A DNA stretch of 52,161 nt, taken from positions 1 through 52,161 of the forward strand of contig CAYXXN010000001.1 in NCBI GenBank assembly GCA_964469055.1, written 5' to 3'. The notes beneath the pieces were generated by a model. The model was not told the origin of the DNA, made no database searches, and saw nothing but the letters and a program-made list of their open reading frames with translations. Below are positions 51,529 to 52,161 of this stretch, piece after piece (the first letter of the stretch is position 1; the number at the start of each line of letters is the position of its first letter). Made by a program: the position numbers and the translations under genes. Origin of the DNA: CAYXXN01 sp964469055. Lineage in GTDB: Bacteria; Acidobacteriota; Thermoanaerobaculia; Multivoradales; JAHEKO01.

Positions 51529-52161
51529 CTAGTTCACCACCTGATCCCAGGCCGAGGTGTTCCCGCTCTCGAAGCCGTCGCTGAAGATCAAGGCGAACGG
51601 GCTGCAGTAGGTCAGGGTGGCGCCCTCGAACTCGGCGAAGGGGTCGTCGATCGAAAGTGGGGCCAGGGCGCCGGTCTCGAGGTCGATGGTGCCGTACTGG
51701 TTGGCGCCGCCGCCTTGATAGGTCCAGGCGTAGAGGGTCCCAGTCCCGTTGTCGAAGTCCATGCCTTGGGCGAAGTTGGAGTCGACGTTCGTCGGGCCGA
51801 TCAGGGTGGCCGCGCCGGTGGTGGGATCGATGTCGTAGATGGCGTCCTCGATGACGTCGTGGCCGTAGAGCTCGCCGACGCAGTTCATGGCGATGGCGAC
51901 CAGCAGCGGCGCGACGGTCGTCGAGCCCACGAACGTCGCCTCGCCGGTGTCGGGGTCGAGCGTGTAGAGCGTGGAAGTCGTGTCCTCGTCGCTCGAGGTG
52001 GCGTAGATCGTCCCCAGCATCGGGTCGACGGCGAGGCCGGTCCAGAGGTGGCCGCCGAGGGGGTCGCTCGGGCCGATCGACGCAAAAGCCCCGGTCGCGG
52101 GGTCGGTCGTGCCGAGCTGTTGGGTGTCCTCGTTGAGCGCGTAGAGCACGGAGCCGTCGGG
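51529..52161 (-). CDS. secreted repeat (beta-propeller-like) protein, C-terminal part
   Basis: The frame is open at the right edge, so the N-terminus is missing; 210 residues are visible. It shows about four repeats of 40-45 residues with the pattern LY-x-IDP-x-TG-x-A-x-x-IG: QLGTTDPATGAFASIGP, LYTLDPDTGEATFVGST, IYDIDPTTGAATLIGPT, YGTIDLETGALAPL. This suggests a propeller. The C-terminus FSDGFESGNTSAWDQVVN resembles a tail seen on secreted proteins of some Acidobacteria and Gammaproteobacteria. A single Cys pair (NCVGE, TYCSP) is present. Function not assignable. Confidence 0.72.
   Translation of the reverse strand, partial: PDGSVLYALNEDTQQLGTTDPATGAFASIGPSDPLGGHLWTGLAVDPMLGTIYATSSDEDTTSTLYTLDPDTGEATFVGSTTVAPLLVAIAMNCVGELYGHDVIEDAIYDIDPTTGAATLIGPTNVDSNFAQGMDFDNGTGTLYAWTYQGGGANQYGTIDLETGALAPLSIDDPFAEFEGATLTYCSPFALIFSDGFESGNTSAWDQVVN

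Overview
This is a dense, GC-rich (about 70% by eye, not computed) stretch of bacterial chromosome. It comes from a diderm organism that makes lipopolysaccharide: it has Tol-Pal genes, five LPS-transport (Lpt) functions and many lipoproteins. GTG starts, 4-base stop/start overlaps and almost no intergenic DNA are the rule. The gene content (hfq next to miaA, Rex, CarD, HprK with RapZ and sigma-54, single-chain Lpt fusions, a DGFESG-type secreted-protein tail) fits Acidobacteriota, perhaps the Thermoanaerobaculia/Holophagae side. That placement is inference. No phage, transposon, CRISPR or defence locus is visible; this is core genome.

Layout. 1-3595: end of miaA, hfq, a TPR/SLH-like lipoprotein, a PgsA-type phosphatidyltransferase and an AI-2E permease. 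3631-9531: dnaE, a CCA-enzyme family gene, a small secreted protein and rsmD. 9477-10345 (minus): rex behind tRNA-Leu(CAG). 10369-16616: rnr, der, an IHF/HU gene, a MerR-type regulator, tRNA-Pro(GGG), ribH, nusB, lptE. 16613-21673 (minus): rpsT, then the Tol-Pal locus in transcription order tolQ, tolR, a TonB/TolA-like gene, tolB, pal, cpoB. 21784-27723: etfB-etfA, a SpoU-type methyltransferase (minus), a DUF84-like protein, metK and an archaeal-type ahcY. 27727-31387 (minus): a fused lptF-lptG with two small membrane-protein genes. 31584-33841 (minus): parA-parB and a bifunctional-nuclease-family gene. 33916-51192 (minus): a 17-kb unidirectional run in transcription order carD, priA, accA, recJ, lptC-lptA fusion, lptB, rpoN, hpf, hprK, rapZ, EIIA-Man, ptsH, ptsI, cupin, lipoprotein, miaB. 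51419-52161: tRNA-Leu(CAA) and the end of a secreted repeat protein. No gene-free stretch exceeds 300 bases; the longest are 31388-31583 and the 51193-51418 region upstream of carD.

How the genes work together. The Lpt genes give nearly a whole LPS exporter (LptB, LptF+G, LptC+A, LptE; LptD not seen), and two pairs that are separate in E. coli are single polypeptides here. The lptCA-lptB-rpoN-hpf-hprK-rapZ-EIIA-HPr-EI run parallels the E. coli lptC-lptA-lptB-rpoN-hpf-ptsN-rapZ-npr operon, with HPr kinase and a mannose-type EIIA where E. coli has PtsN. It looks like a regulatory PTS with no sugar permease.

Promoters are unusually readable: TTGAC(C/G), 17-18 bases, then TA-N3-T recurs before parA, carD, rpsT, etfB, the IHF gene, the DUF84-like gene and (as CACAAT) the bifunctional-nuclease gene. 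They help settle several start codons. No clearly new multi-gene system was found. The items most worth checking are the two Lpt fusions, the apparent CTG start of priA, the exact palindromes around parAB, and the hairpin over the first ATG of carD.
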